Assembly (NCBI GenBank): GCA_030549495.1
Contig: JAUIRK010000511.1
Span: forward strand, 966,001-1,030,000
Length of the DNA stretch: 64,000 bases
Reading direction: 5' to 3'
Source of the DNA: Nectonema munidae
Lineage: Eukaryota > Nematomorpha > Nectonematoida > Nectonematidae
Part shown: positions 43,787-55,048 of the stretch, in pieces
How the letters are laid out: each line of letters opens with the position of its first letter
Numbering within the stretch: position 1 is the first letter of the stretch
Made by a program: the position numbers and the translations under genes
The notes under the pieces: model-generated
What the model was told of the DNA's origin: nothing
What the model saw: only the letters and a program-made list of their open reading frames with translations
Database searches by the model: none

Positions 43787-44050
43787 CCTTCAAGTCAATA
43801 ATATAATTCGGAATTTTTTATTTACAAAGTGGATCTGATATCACGTTTAAAAATGTTCAATCAATCCTATTTATAAATATAGTTGCTAAATTTTAAAAAT
43901 GAAGTGTGTTTAGAAAGTTGTTTTATTGAAGCAGCCATTGCTTATTCGCATTTTTTGCTAGGAAGCGGAAAGATATTTAAAAGTGGCGTGAGCTGATTAA
44001 GTATTTTCAAAAAAAATTTAGCTTGTTAGAAGCGATACTATACCTTAAAT

Positions 44051-44433
44051 CAGGGGTGGGCAAACTACGGGCCGCATGCGGCCCGTCATTGCATGATCTT
44101 CAGGCTCAAAGTACATACACACTTTCATCATTGAGAATGTTCGTTTAGAACATGGTTTCTCAAAGTGGGTGTTAGGGCGATTCGTAAGCTACTTGACACC
44201 TGATTTTAACAAATTGGTTAATGACAGTGCCCAGCTGCATCATTCTGATTGGCATTATTTATTATTTCTGTAACTGAACAATTACTTAGTTACTTTATTT
44301 TTGTGAAATAAATATGTTTTACTTTTAACGTTCTTAAAAATATCTTTTAAAAATGTGCTTTTTTAGATGCCGCTCTTCGAAAAATCGGATTTTCTAAATG
44401 CGGCCCTCACACTGAATAGTTTGCCCGCCCCTG
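44051..44433. mobile_element. hAT MITE with perfect 8-bp TSD
   Basis: A 383-bp element with ends CAGGGGTGGGCAAACTA and, inward from the right, CAGGGGCGGGCAAACTATT. It is flanked by exact CCTTAAAT duplications at 44043-44050 and 44434-44441. CGGGCCGCATGCGGCCC palindromes sit just inside the left end, and GCGGCC words near the right end. No coding capacity. It lies about 260 bp downstream of the SFXN5 stop codon, so it could overlap the 3' UTR or termination region. Confidence 0.95.
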
Positions 44434-44639
44434 CCTTAAATGCTAGATGGAGGCCATGTTTTGTATTTTGATTAAAATTCATATAATAAAATATTTTTAT
44501 TTATAATCGATATAAAAGTAAATAAAATTCAATATTGCAATCAGCGGTGTGAAGTTTCCTAATCAATGCCTCTAACTACGCAATTACAACTTTTTTAATC
44601 AACCAGACTCCAAATAAAAAAATAAAATCCTTACTTCTT

Positions 44640-46040
44640 TTAAACATGGGCCCTAAATTTGTTTTGAAATTCAAACGCGAAAATACAGTCCCTATACCAA
44701 ATAATCACTCCCATATGTCACTATAAACAAGTCCTTAATCATCCACAAGTCTGATAAATGTTTTCGAAATCCGCTCCTTGTAGACTTTTACTTATCAAAC
44801 TCAAATCAACACATACCTATCAAACACTCTTTCATTTCAAATCATCAACACACCTACTTCCTTTACCAATTCCATTATTAAACAAGCCAACAAATTAATC
44901 CATATTCTGTACGTACACCCAAAACATCATTTCCACCTCCGAAATGCACTATCTACTTTCTTCCAATAACCACCCAGCCGCAATATATGGATTGCCTAAG
45001 ACCCACAAGGAAAATGAACAAAACCATTACATGCCCACTGAAAAGTTGAACTGTTTCGCCAACAAAATTCTGACAAGAATATTGTTTACTCAATATCAAA
45101 CAACAAAAAAATCACTACATTCTGATTCCATCTTCGTTACCCTGGAAACCACATCTTTATACAAACAAAAGAAATTTTTTTATAGATCACTAATTACACT
45201 GATAAAATTGACATCACTTCCTTCACATACGAACTCTATTTTTACTTTTAAAAATTGTCATATTGACTTTATTTAACTTCCAATGGGTGGAAAACTTTAC
45301 TCTATTCTCTCAAACTTATATATCAACAACCTGAAACACATTATCTTCACATCCACATTTCCTGCAATTAACTTGGACCCGATATCTCGATGACATTTTT
45401 TTTGACCCCATTCAGAATCTCAACTTTGGTAATTTACCAACTCCTTAGACAGAAAACATTCAATTCTCACTAGAAAAGAACACAAAACACTTTCCTTTCC
45501 GATATCAACAATGGCGATTTTATAACACACTTTTATACACAAAATTAACTAAAACTTATCATTCCTCACACAATATAAAAATAAAAAGCCACATTTCTGG
45601 ACATTTAAATCAAATACACACTCTGATTAAAACAAACATTTGACACATTTGTAAATTTGTTCGCTCAAATCACTATCGCTAAACGAAATTCAATCGGAAA
45701 ATGGACTGCGTCCCTCCTACTCCCACAAATTCACAATGCGATAAAAAGGAAAATCTATATCATCACACAAACCCTTTCCACTTTACAATTCTTAATCTCA
45801 CAAAAACCATACTTCTCGCCACTTCATCATCATTGCCCGCATATGCAAGACAAAATATGCGACAGAGAAAATATCTATTAATAAAATCGCATGCACATTA
45901 TGAAATCACAAGATACAAAAAAACACTTCCAAGGCGCTATCTACGAACGAATTAATATACCACTTAGTTTAACCACACAACTCGGTCTTCACATGGAAGT
46001 GATCCATACATCAATCTAACTACCTACAAAGGAATTAAAC
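44640..46040 (+). mobile_element. Penelope-like element, RT and start of GIY-YIG region
   Basis: A broken retroelement of the Penelope-like class. About 44980-45010 encodes PAAIYGLPKTHKENE, the class-typical IYGLPKTHK motif. About 45045 gives CFANKILTRIL. About 45280 gives LPMGGKLYSILSNLYINNLK (the LPMGS..S..LANLYM motif). 45369-45400 gives TWTRYLDDIF, the catalytic YLDD box. About 45926-45948 gives FQGAIYER, resembling the beginning of the GIY-YIG endonuclease domain. It is degraded by many changes. The sense strand is strikingly G-poor. It appears to resume beyond the 46041-49063 insertion. Confidence 0.75.
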
Positions 46041-46298
46041 CAGGGGCACACATCCTCAAAATTATTGGGGGGGGGGGGCGAAATTTTTTTCTTGCAATTT
46101 TCAAAATTAGTGGTCTGGAAATACCACGGGAGACAAAATATTTAAGCAATCCTTTAAAATAGAGTGTATTCAGCGCATACCCTAAAGTCCTAAATTTATA
46201 AGACTACATTATATTTTTTTTACAAAATTAGTTGATTTAAATATTATACTTCCAGCGAAAATATTTTAATTAAATTTGCATATCGAATATATTGCGCA

Positions 46299-46410
46299 GA
46301 AAAAATGCCCCCAATTAAAAAGTAGGAAAAAATGCCCCAATTAAAAAGTAGGAAAAAATTGCCCCCGTAAAAATGCCCCAATTTAAATTAGGAAAAAATG
46401 GCCCCAACAA
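46299..46410. repeat. Tandem AAAAATGCCCC-AATTAAAAAGTAGG repeat
   Basis: About four imperfect units of 26-30 bp, with AAAAATGCCCC as the core, inside the 3-kb hAT-like element. The CCCC-plus-AAAAT composition resembles the internal repeat of the MITE at 56680. Confidence 0.7.
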
Positions 46411-47314
46411 AAAATTTCAAAAAATTATTTAATTAAAATTTTTAAAAAAGATATGTCAGATAAAGATTTTTTGTAAAAAAAAAAGTTAACTTTTCATTTA
46501 AAATTTAATTAAAGTAAACTAAAAAACTCAGCATACGACAATTTTTTAAATACAAAAAAAAATTTATAAAACAGTAAATATTTTTGGACTTTGTGTGTAT
46601 CAGAACACTTTCTAAATATAATTTGTATTTTAACTGATTTTAAGAACACATTCCCACAAATATGCACCTTTGCTATTGTTTTCAAGACTTTATAAAGAAA
46701 AAACCCTATAGATTAAGAAATTTTAGGAATTTAGCCTTTCAAAACGGTACCAAATAAAAATATTTATATAATTATAAAAATCCTGAAAATAAAAAATTAG
46801 GGGGCATTTTTACCTACAACCATCGAATATACACTAGTTAAAAAAAATCCAAAAATGTTAGGGGGTGGAATAGGTTTTTTCATTTGAAAAATGAAGTAGT
46901 CTACCAGGCACATTATAGGAATTGATGAAAGAATATTTGATTCATAGAGAAAACAAATAACTGAAGGTTGGATAGTTTTATATCAGTGAATGTAGTCTAA
47001 AGGCAAAGAGTCTACTAGATAACCTGTGATGTTTATATGAAAAAATGTGATTGATTTAGGGGCAAGGGTATAAAACGAAGTTATAATTGGGCAAACAAAA
47101 ATAAAAAAAATTAAGATCGCATTATTTCATTATACAAGCTACAAAAAGTAAAATAACTGTTAACATTTTGCAATGATTTGCCTTTTATAATAACTTTTAA
47201 GGAAAAAAAGTCTATCAGAAAAAGTTATAGAGCTTCAACCAAAACTAAAAAATTTTAGTGCATAACTTAAGTTTTTTGAAAACTAATTTGACGTATCCCT
47301 ACAGCATACTCTAT

Positions 47315-47465
47315 GGGTGGCATGGCGGGTTGGTTGAGATGATGGACATAGCACGGAAGCCTCTGGATTCGATTCCTCATCGATCCGAATTTGTTCATAG
47401 TTTGACATAAGCTGTAAATCAGTGCCTGGTCAATGAAAATACATCCACTGCACCACTCAAAATTT
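47315..47465 (+). mobile_element. tRNA-derived SINE (family C)
   Basis: It starts GGGTGGCATGGCGGGTTGG. The A-box-like TGGTTGAGATGATGG is followed about 40 bases later by the B box GGATTCGATTCC. A body with TGACATAAGCTGTAAATCAG and GTCAATGAAAATACATCC follows. The spacing is tRNA-like, but the body extends well beyond a tRNA. It lies inside the 3-kb hAT-like element and is therefore younger than it. Confidence 0.7.
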
Positions 47466-47745
47466 AAAAATTTGCTGCATAATTAACATAAGAGAGAAAG
47501 GAAACAAAATAAACTAATAAAGCAATTTTCACTATTTTAAAATGGAACCGTCTGTTCCCAGAATAATTTCAAAATAATAGGAGGCATAAAGAATGAGAGT
47601 TTATTTGATATTTTCAAGTTTTTATAAGCAGCAAAACCAACGTTTAAGTTATATGCCAACGTTTTGATTATTATAAGTGTAAAATTATTAAAAAATTTTA
47701 TATTCTTGTTTATTTAATCTCTATTAAATTATTTCAAATTTTTTA

Positions 47746-47890
47746 GAATTGTCCATGAGACAAAATGTCTTATGAAAATAACGGGGCGAATTGTTCATGA
47801 AACAAAATGTCTTATGAAAATAATGGGGCGAATTGTCCATGGGAGGAACTCTCTTATGAAAATAATGGGGCGAAATGTCCGAGGACCAAA
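47746..47890. repeat. 42-bp tandem repeat, about 3.4 units
   Basis: GGGGCGAATTGTCCATG-type units start at 47746, 47788, 47830 and 47872, so the period is exactly 42 bp. Units differ by a few substitutions and one diverged middle (GGGAGGAACTCTC). It lies inside the 3-kb hAT-like element. Confidence 0.9.
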
Positions 47891-48395
47891 CTAACATAAA
47901 TCAAAGTATACAAGAAAAGAAAATCATTGGGTTTTTTTTTTGAATATTTCTGTCTATAAATAAAATTCTGACAGCTGTCATAAATAGATCAAGTACATTT
48001 TTAACAACTTAAACATTTTGTTTCGATATTATATTTTTATTATAATAATCAACAAATTTTCTTAAAAAAAGTGATTTGATTATGTACAGTGTTACTTATA
48101 AAATTTAACAATCGAACATTATAAAAAATATCACTTCTCAAATATTAAGCAAATAGAGTATTTTTGCTTTTAAACTGAATAGATAGTCAAAATATTCATT
48201 CCCAAATAACTATTGAAAAAAAATTTCTTGACTTGAAAAAATTAAAGTTTTCAAATGTTACAAAATGTAGCAAACGTAGTGATAAAGTGACTTTTGTTGA
48301 AAAAAATTTCTTAGCGCGAGTCTAACAATATTCATTTATATAAAATTGTAACGATTGAAAACTATTTTAATCTCTAAATGCAAATTAGACAGAAG

Positions 48396-48591
48396 CAGTG
48401 GTGTAGTCAAAAAAAACTGATAGAAGGGCACAATTTTATAACAAAAAACTTGCGCAACATTATTTATACTTTCTTGACGCTTTCATTGGAGAAATTTTCA
48501 AAAACTGATATCGCATAAGATGTATGGGGCACCATGCGGTACATAGGAGTGTGGGCAAGGCCCCTCATGCCCCAGCCTAGCTATGTCACTG
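48396..48591. mobile_element. hAT MITE with CAGTGGTGTAGT-type ends
   Basis: A 196-bp element with ends CAGTGGTGTAGTC and, inward, CAGTGACATAGCTAGG. Flanks GACAGAAG and GAGAGAAT match at 6 of 8 positions. GGCCCCTCATGCCCC near the right end is typical of this MITE group. It is nested in the larger hAT-like element. Confidence 0.7.
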
Positions 48592-49071
48592 GAGAGAATA
48601 GAGCTGAATGAGATAGGAGAGCTTAACAAGAGAAGAGGGCTTGAATGAAAGAAGAGAGCTTGAGTGAATGATTGAGTTTTAGCAGAGAAAGCGAAAGAGA
48701 AAAACAGAGGAGAGAAAGAGAAATAGAATCACTGTGACAGAAGATGAGAAAATCTAGTGGATCATCAACATGTGTTTGCTCAAAAATACTACAGAGGGGA
48801 CACTGTGATAAATATTGCTTATTTATTGTGTGCATATTGAAGCAATGGATTATTATTATTATATAGCTCTCACGCATCGTCTGTAAAATATGTTCGATAG
48901 GAAAAATGCGATCATCATACATGTTTTATAAACAAGCAGCAACTCTTACTTATATAAAATTATTGGGGGGCCAAAGGTCAATTTCGCCCCCTCCCCCTGA
49001 AAACACATTGGGGGGGGGGGGGGGGCGGTGACGGTCCCCCCCCCCCCCGGATGTGCGCCCCTGAATCAAAC

Positions 49072-49560
49072 ATATATATGAATAAACATATACCCCCCTA
49101 CCTCGATTGGAGGGGTGGGGGGATTAATTTTAATTTGGCATTAAATAATAAAGAATACAAAGAGATGGAGGTTTTCAAAAAATTTTGGGTACGTCATTTA
49201 TGTATGATCCGAAAGATGTTACATCGAAGGTTACTACAATAAAGAGACTCTCACCAGAAATACACATGCGCACATCAAATAATTCCACATGATAACTATT
49301 AACTCACACACTACATCTTTTCTTTCTCTCCTTTCCCCATATTGTAAGTCATTTTTTATATTTTCTTTTACATATTCTATGCGCACACATCCCACCAAAT
49401 CATCACTTCATCCATATTACGCATATTTTTCAACTTTTTTTTAAACTTCTAGTGTTTAGAATCTTGATAAAGACCGTAAAATCAAAATATTGATTTATTC
49501 CCTCTATAATAAAGTCGAGATAATAAAGATTATTTCTTACTTTTTTCAATTCTTTTCTTG
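49072..49560 (+). mobile_element. Probable 3' remainder of the Penelope-like element
   Basis: The G-poor, A/C-rich strand composition of 44640-46040 resumes at about 49240-49450 beyond the hAT-like insertion. It ends with ATCTTGATAAAGACCGTAAA and an AAAGATTATTTCTTAC region that looks like a retroelement 3' UTR. I see no clear protein motif, so joining this to the left part rests on composition and on the flanking 8-bp duplication. Confidence 0.4.
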
Positions 49561-50166
49561 TGCACCGACATCGTCTTAACTTTGTTTTCATTTACAAAGT
49601 TTAGATTTTATTTGTTATTTTTCAACTCGTCTCTCAATGTTTATGCTAGAAATTTTTTGTTTATATGTGTGAGTATTTTATAAACACAAATTTATTGGCA
49701 TGTGTGTATTTGCTAACTTAGTAATTTTTTCTGAGCAAACATAGAGCCATATGCTGCCAATATACATAGCAAATTTTTGGGTAGTACACCGACACGCTCA
49801 CATTCTCGAGCGCTCGTCACATCCGGTAAAGTTTAGCACCTTCTGTACTTGATATGATACTTTTTCGCATCAGCTTAATTTTATATCATTATTATTAATA
49901 GCTCATTAAGCACGTATACGTTTCTGTTTTATGCTGTAATGTATAACTTAATACTTATATACTATTTAATTTTTCAGGTTTAACAGGTTAATTGTGAATC
50001 ATAATTATACAGTAAACAAATTAAAAGTGTGTTTTCCCAAATATATACAATTACGTTTGAATATTAGGTTCAATGAATTATTGCCTGAAAAATTGTGATT
50101 TGCCAAGTTACTATTGTGAATTGTCTTATCTCTTACTCGCTGGATAATAGATAAATTATATAGAAA

Positions 50167-51880
50167 ATGGGGAGCAGCGACTGGTGTAGATACTTTGTTA
50201 AGGAATCTGAGGACGATGCTAAATGTGGCCTCTGTAAGTAAGTGTATTCTCGTAAAGGTCGAAGCACAAGTAATCTCAGGAATCACCTAAAGTCCATGCA
50301 CAAAGAAAAGTTTGAAGAATTGATCAATGAACAAAGTGAATCTTAAAAAACCAAGCAAAAAAGTACTTGGATCTAATGAAAAAAGAAACAAGGCAGCAGA
50401 ACGAGGGAATTGATCATTTCTTTCAAAATATTAAAGTGTGGGATATAGATGACCACAGATCAAAATCTCTTAATCGAAAGATTTGCTAGATGATCATAAT
50501 GAACGACCTGCCATTCAGTCACGTTGAGGAGATCGGCTTCATGAGATTGTAAGTAGAAACTTCAACCCAGTACAAAATAAAGCAGCGACATTACTACGAA
50601 AACCATGTTTATAACATGTATCCATCGGTCAGAAAGGAAAGGAATGGCTTACTGACACGCCTGATGGAGTTAAACTGTCATTAACAACGAATGCTTGGTC
50701 TGAAACTTTAGCTAGTGTGTCTTTGATGTCACTGATGTGTCAGGGCATAGACAGAAATTTTGAGCGACTTAACCTCGTCTTATATGCTGAACCATTATCA
50801 GTTAGCCATACTGATCACTAGCTATCAGAGAAATTCGACAACATGCTAAAACGTGGAACTTAGAGGAAGCTGTACATGTTGTAATGAGAGATTCAGGCAT
50901 AAATTTGAAGATGGCTATATTTCTTAGTGGTTTTCACAATTTAGATTTTACTGCTCATAGCCTTCAGTCGATCATCAAGTCTGGATTGTCGGCTCAAAAA
51001 TTATTTACTGACGCCATTGCTACCGTCAGGCGCATACACCACTTAACAATGGCTCAAGATGAGCTTAAAACAAATTAATTCACAGGAGACTTGACATGCC
51101 GCACCTCAAAATTTAGAACGACACCCCTACCAGGTGAAATAGTACTTTCTACACGTTTGAGCGGATATTAGAAGTTAAAGAACCTCTTTGCCTCTATTTT
51201 TCTAGTAACTTTGAGTTCAATGCAAGTGAGCTAACAAATGCAAAATTTTCAATGATAAACAAGTGTGGTGTGATTCTGAAGCCGTTTGAAGAAATGACAA
51301 AAAGTCTCAGTATTACTCTTCTTCAATATCAGAAGTAATCCTCTCGTTGACATCATTAGACACCTTAAGCGTGACTGCTGAAAGTAATGAAGGATTGAAG
51401 AGCGTATTGTATGGGATTTAATAACTTGGAATCAAATTTCTTATATTCTGTTACAACTTATCTAGATCCCAGATGCAAAGGAAAGTTCTCAAATCCAAGT
51501 GTGGTCCACAGAATTCATGAGGAACTGTCCAAAATTGAAGATACTCATGAGGCGACCAAAGAAAGTGAAGCAGATGCAAAGAGAGCAAAATTATCAGATG
51601 GTAATCCACCATAATAGACAAAATGAAAATGTTTTTGAACTCTAGCAGGGGAGTAGAAGAGAGTTTTCTTCATATGAATAAAAAGGTACACCTGATGCTA
51701 GACCCAAAGCGAATTGTTCAAGACGATAATCCTTTGCAATGGTTAAAGGATAACGAAGAAAAACACAGTGAACTGGCAACTAATGCAAGAACTTATCTAG
51801 CTTGTCTTCAAGCAGCATTCCAAGCGAACAACTTTTCAGTGCAGCTGGAACTCTCTATGATTAGAGGAGAAGTCGCTTGA
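50167..51880 (+). mobile_element. Decayed BED-finger hAT transposase
   Basis: The N-terminus is a ZBED-type zinc finger: DWCRYFVKESEDDAKCGLCK, then SRKGRSTSNLRNHLKSMHKE, with CxxC and HxxxxH ligands present. One stop falls inside the finger (at the second codon after GLC). 50884-51078 resembles the catalytic-core helix region (DSGINLKMAIFLSGFHNLDF, TAHSLQSIIKSGL). 51411-51614 has TTYLDPRCKGKFS, a usual hAT phrase before the dimerisation domain. 51623-51880 gives NPLQWLKDNEEKHSELATNA and ARTYLACLQAA, corresponding to the W-containing C-terminal motif. Several stops and frame changes break it. I could not identify terminal inverted repeats. Confidence 0.85.
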
Positions 51881-52299
51881 AAGGCGAAAATTCGGCCAAA
51901 ATCCTGTTCCTAAAGTTCACTTTGACAATTATTAAATTCAACATTTAACTTGATATAAATTAACAATAAATCTAATAAATTTGCAAAGGGCGGAAGATAG
52001 GTCCTTTTTCCTCAAACTGGAAACACATTATGTCTATAACTCAGATCTAACATTTGTATCTATGTCTTAAGCACAATTATATTTTTGGTCATGTCATATT
52101 ACTCATAATAGTACAAATTTTGCAACTGTAAACTGAATAACTAATCACGTTTGTTATGGACAGGGTGTGGCTAAATCGTGCTAGAAATATTTTAGAAAAT
52201 AACTAATTATAGTCTTTTTATAATAAACGAAACCATGGATTTTACAAACCTGATAACCTCAACTGCCGCTTTAAATAAATTGAAAACCGCGGTTATAAA

Positions 52300-55048
52300 A
52301 ACTGACCTCTTGATTCATCATTAATTCTAACACATCATCAACTTTACAACGTAAACACCTAGACAAAATATATCAATTGAACAACGACATCATCATTATC
52401 TGATAAAAATTGGAAGATATATGACACACCCTCAGGTTCAGACTACCCTTTATAAGTCAATCTTCATGTACACGAAAACATCCGATACAACCTCTCCATT
52501 GGCAGACATAATTCCCTATGCAGTTTTCATAATTTTCTACTACAATTAAAACTAGCTAATACTGAAATAAAAATTAATACAATCTTAGAGCTAGAGAAAT
52601 CAGCCATATCCTTCAACAAAATAGTTTTAACTTTCATTCTCACTTTTACTCCAAACAACGCATTTTCAAAATGCTTACTTTTGGACAACCTAAAACATCA
52701 ACTCAAACGTTCATCAAAATTCATAGGAAAAACAAACACTCAAAAAAACCTTCAATCACTTTCAACCTAAGAAAATCTTCAAATAAGAGATCACTAAAGC
52801 TAAAAACAAGCTTGGAAAAAATTCATCATCCAAACTTCGTTCAACCCATGGAACACTATTACCAATAACAATTCTACCTTTCCTTCTCATCTACTTCTGT
52901 TTAACAACGTTGGAACAACGCATCTAAATGCTTCTATCCTTATTTCACTTTTTCATCTGATACAATATTATCGGACAACATACAGATTTCCATCATAAGT
53001 TTGAAAACTCAATCCTATTTACGAAACAAATTCAACTTCAATTTTTCTTCAAACATTACTACAGAACTCACAACGACATAAACTTCCCAAACGAGCATGT
53101 AGATACCATCATTTATCTATGCAACACATTTTCAAGAATATCACAATATCTAACCCACCTACTACAATTTTTCAATAGCTGGATAAGACTAATTTACTTT
53201 CTTTATTATTTGTAAAATAAGCCCATTATTTCTCATCCCAAAACCCAATCGAAATCTCATTAACTTAAAAAATTGGCGCCCCATATCTATATTAACGACT
53301 ATAGGTAAAATTCTAAAAAAAATGTATCACAAAATTAATTTAGAAAAGTCTCATATTTCCAGTTACTAATACTGAATAGTTTCTTGGGGCTCATCTTTAA
53401 AATATCAGTAACCAAACTTATCTCTACAAAATAGATCGTCTACTCTTAATAAACAACGCCTACCATACTCCACCAAACACAAAATTTTATGTATTCACTA
53501 ATTCGTTACCTCTCCATCTCAACCTAAAGAAAACGCTTCTCAAAAAATACCTAATGACTTTCTGCACTACACATTAAAACATCCTTACACCAATCTATAA
53601 ACAATCCATACTTCTCAATCACTTCACTATTACAATTCCTTTCTAATTCAGTTCGTTCTTTAAAACATCATATCAAGTACTAACACTGAAACACCCTATC
53701 GAGCTCACCGACCGCTCTTCCTCTTCCACATACACCACTAACATCTGTCATCATAGATATCTTGCCCTGAACTCGATAACTGAGCAAAGCATAATAAACA
53801 CTCACAGCTCGCTATTAATTTTCACTGACAGTTCCAAGTTACAACATTACTGTTCAGCAGAATGCGCATTTTTTCTATATAACACAATAAACTCTGTTCT
53901 TATCCAAAACACTAACCTGGATCCTGAAGTCATTGTACACGAAATGGAAATTTGGCCAGTATTACTATCCTGCAACATACTCCTTAAAAACCTAACCTCT
54001 TATTCTACCTTATTCAAATATATATTATTTTTTTGCTGACTCACAAAATTTAATACTCAACTTAAAGCTCAAAAACAAAATCTTACACTCAAATTTTTGT
54101 TTAGCAAATAAACTTATTCGACAATCTAATCAATGAAAATTAAAAATCGCCTGGTGCCCTGTTAATTCCAAAAGCTTCGAAAACTATCTAGTTTTCATTG
54201 TAAAATCGGAAACCTACCATTCAAATTTCCTACACTTATTTTCTCTAACCATCTACTAATTCACAAACATAATAATGTCATATCTATACACTACTACACT
54301 GGCAACAATTTACTGACTCAACCATCACGTTTACTCACATATCTTCTAAACCATTATCATAACTAATATCAAACCAAAACATTCATCCACTCCCTCGTAA
54401 TATCATTCGTTGGCTCTCATCCCATTACTCGTTTAATGCATTTGTCTCGATTTAACTTTCCTTACATTGAAATAACTACACACATTCTCCTTCACTGTTT
54501 TATATTTTATTCTCAACGACACCAACTACTTAAAAAAAGTCCATCTTTTTTGAAGATGTTAAATCTTCTCCACAAGATCTGTTACAACACTCAATATTCA
54601 TCAAATATATCCATATTCTCATAACCAAAATCTAGCACATAATCTGTACAATCAATCCTCCTCGAAATATCTAATAACAATAACTCATTATTATCAATAC
54701 ACTATATTAAACAACCTAGCTTCTACACATCAAAACCTTAAAAGTTTTTTTTCTATTTCAAAAAAGACCCATAACCAGAAAGTTCACACTTTGAAGACTA
54801 AATGTCAGCAGACTTGTAACCATATCTGCTCCAGCTGGAAAGTGCTTCAAATCTCTCTCCCTACCTATTGTAACTTTATGAGTTTCAATGATTGTTATGG
54901 TGTACCGTCCAGCTTTGCAGTTAATTGTCGGAGGTTCTAAGCTCCTGACCCTTAAAAATTAAAATTACAAATAATTGTGATTTAACCATCTTTAAGCTTA
55001 ACTTCAGCATATTGCCTTACGGCTCAAAGTGCTTTGATATAAAAAAAA
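52300..55048 (+). mobile_element. I-clade-like LINE with RT and RNase H
   Basis: A long decayed non-LTR element. KNWRPISILTTIGKILKKMY at 53268-53327 is the RT fingers motif (NxRPISLL..LGK..E). FTDSSK at 53821-53838 and HEMEIWPVLLSCN at about 53940-53978 are the Asp and Glu segments of an RNase H domain. AWCPVNSK at 54149-54172 corresponds to the WCPGHSG-like motif after it. About 54436-54500 gives LSRFNFPYIEITTHILLHCF, the usual C-terminal EHILLxC region. The 3' UTR ends CAAAGTGCTTTGATATAAAA with poly-A near 55040. RNase H inside ORF2 points to the I/R1 side of the LINE tree. Many stops are present, and the sense strand is very poor in G. Confidence 0.8.

Larger units (their letters stand above)
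46041..49063. mobile_element. 3-kb non-autonomous hAT-like element
   Basis: The left end CAGGGGCACACATCC and the right end, inward CAGGGGCGCACATCC, match at 14 of 15 positions. The flanks AATTAAAC (46033-46040) and AATCAAAC (49064-49071) match at 7 of 8, the target-duplication length of hAT. Poly-G/C runs lie just inside both ends, and AAAATTATTGGGGGG occurs in both subterminal regions. No transposase is visible in 3023 bp. Instead it holds a SINE (47315-47465), a MITE (48396-48591) and two minisatellites, all later insertions or expansions. Confidence 0.75.

Noticed and set aside
48623-48922. 99-codon minus-strand frame
   Set aside because: The Leu/Ser-rich part derives from a GAGA-like simple sequence inside the hAT-like element and is not protein-like.
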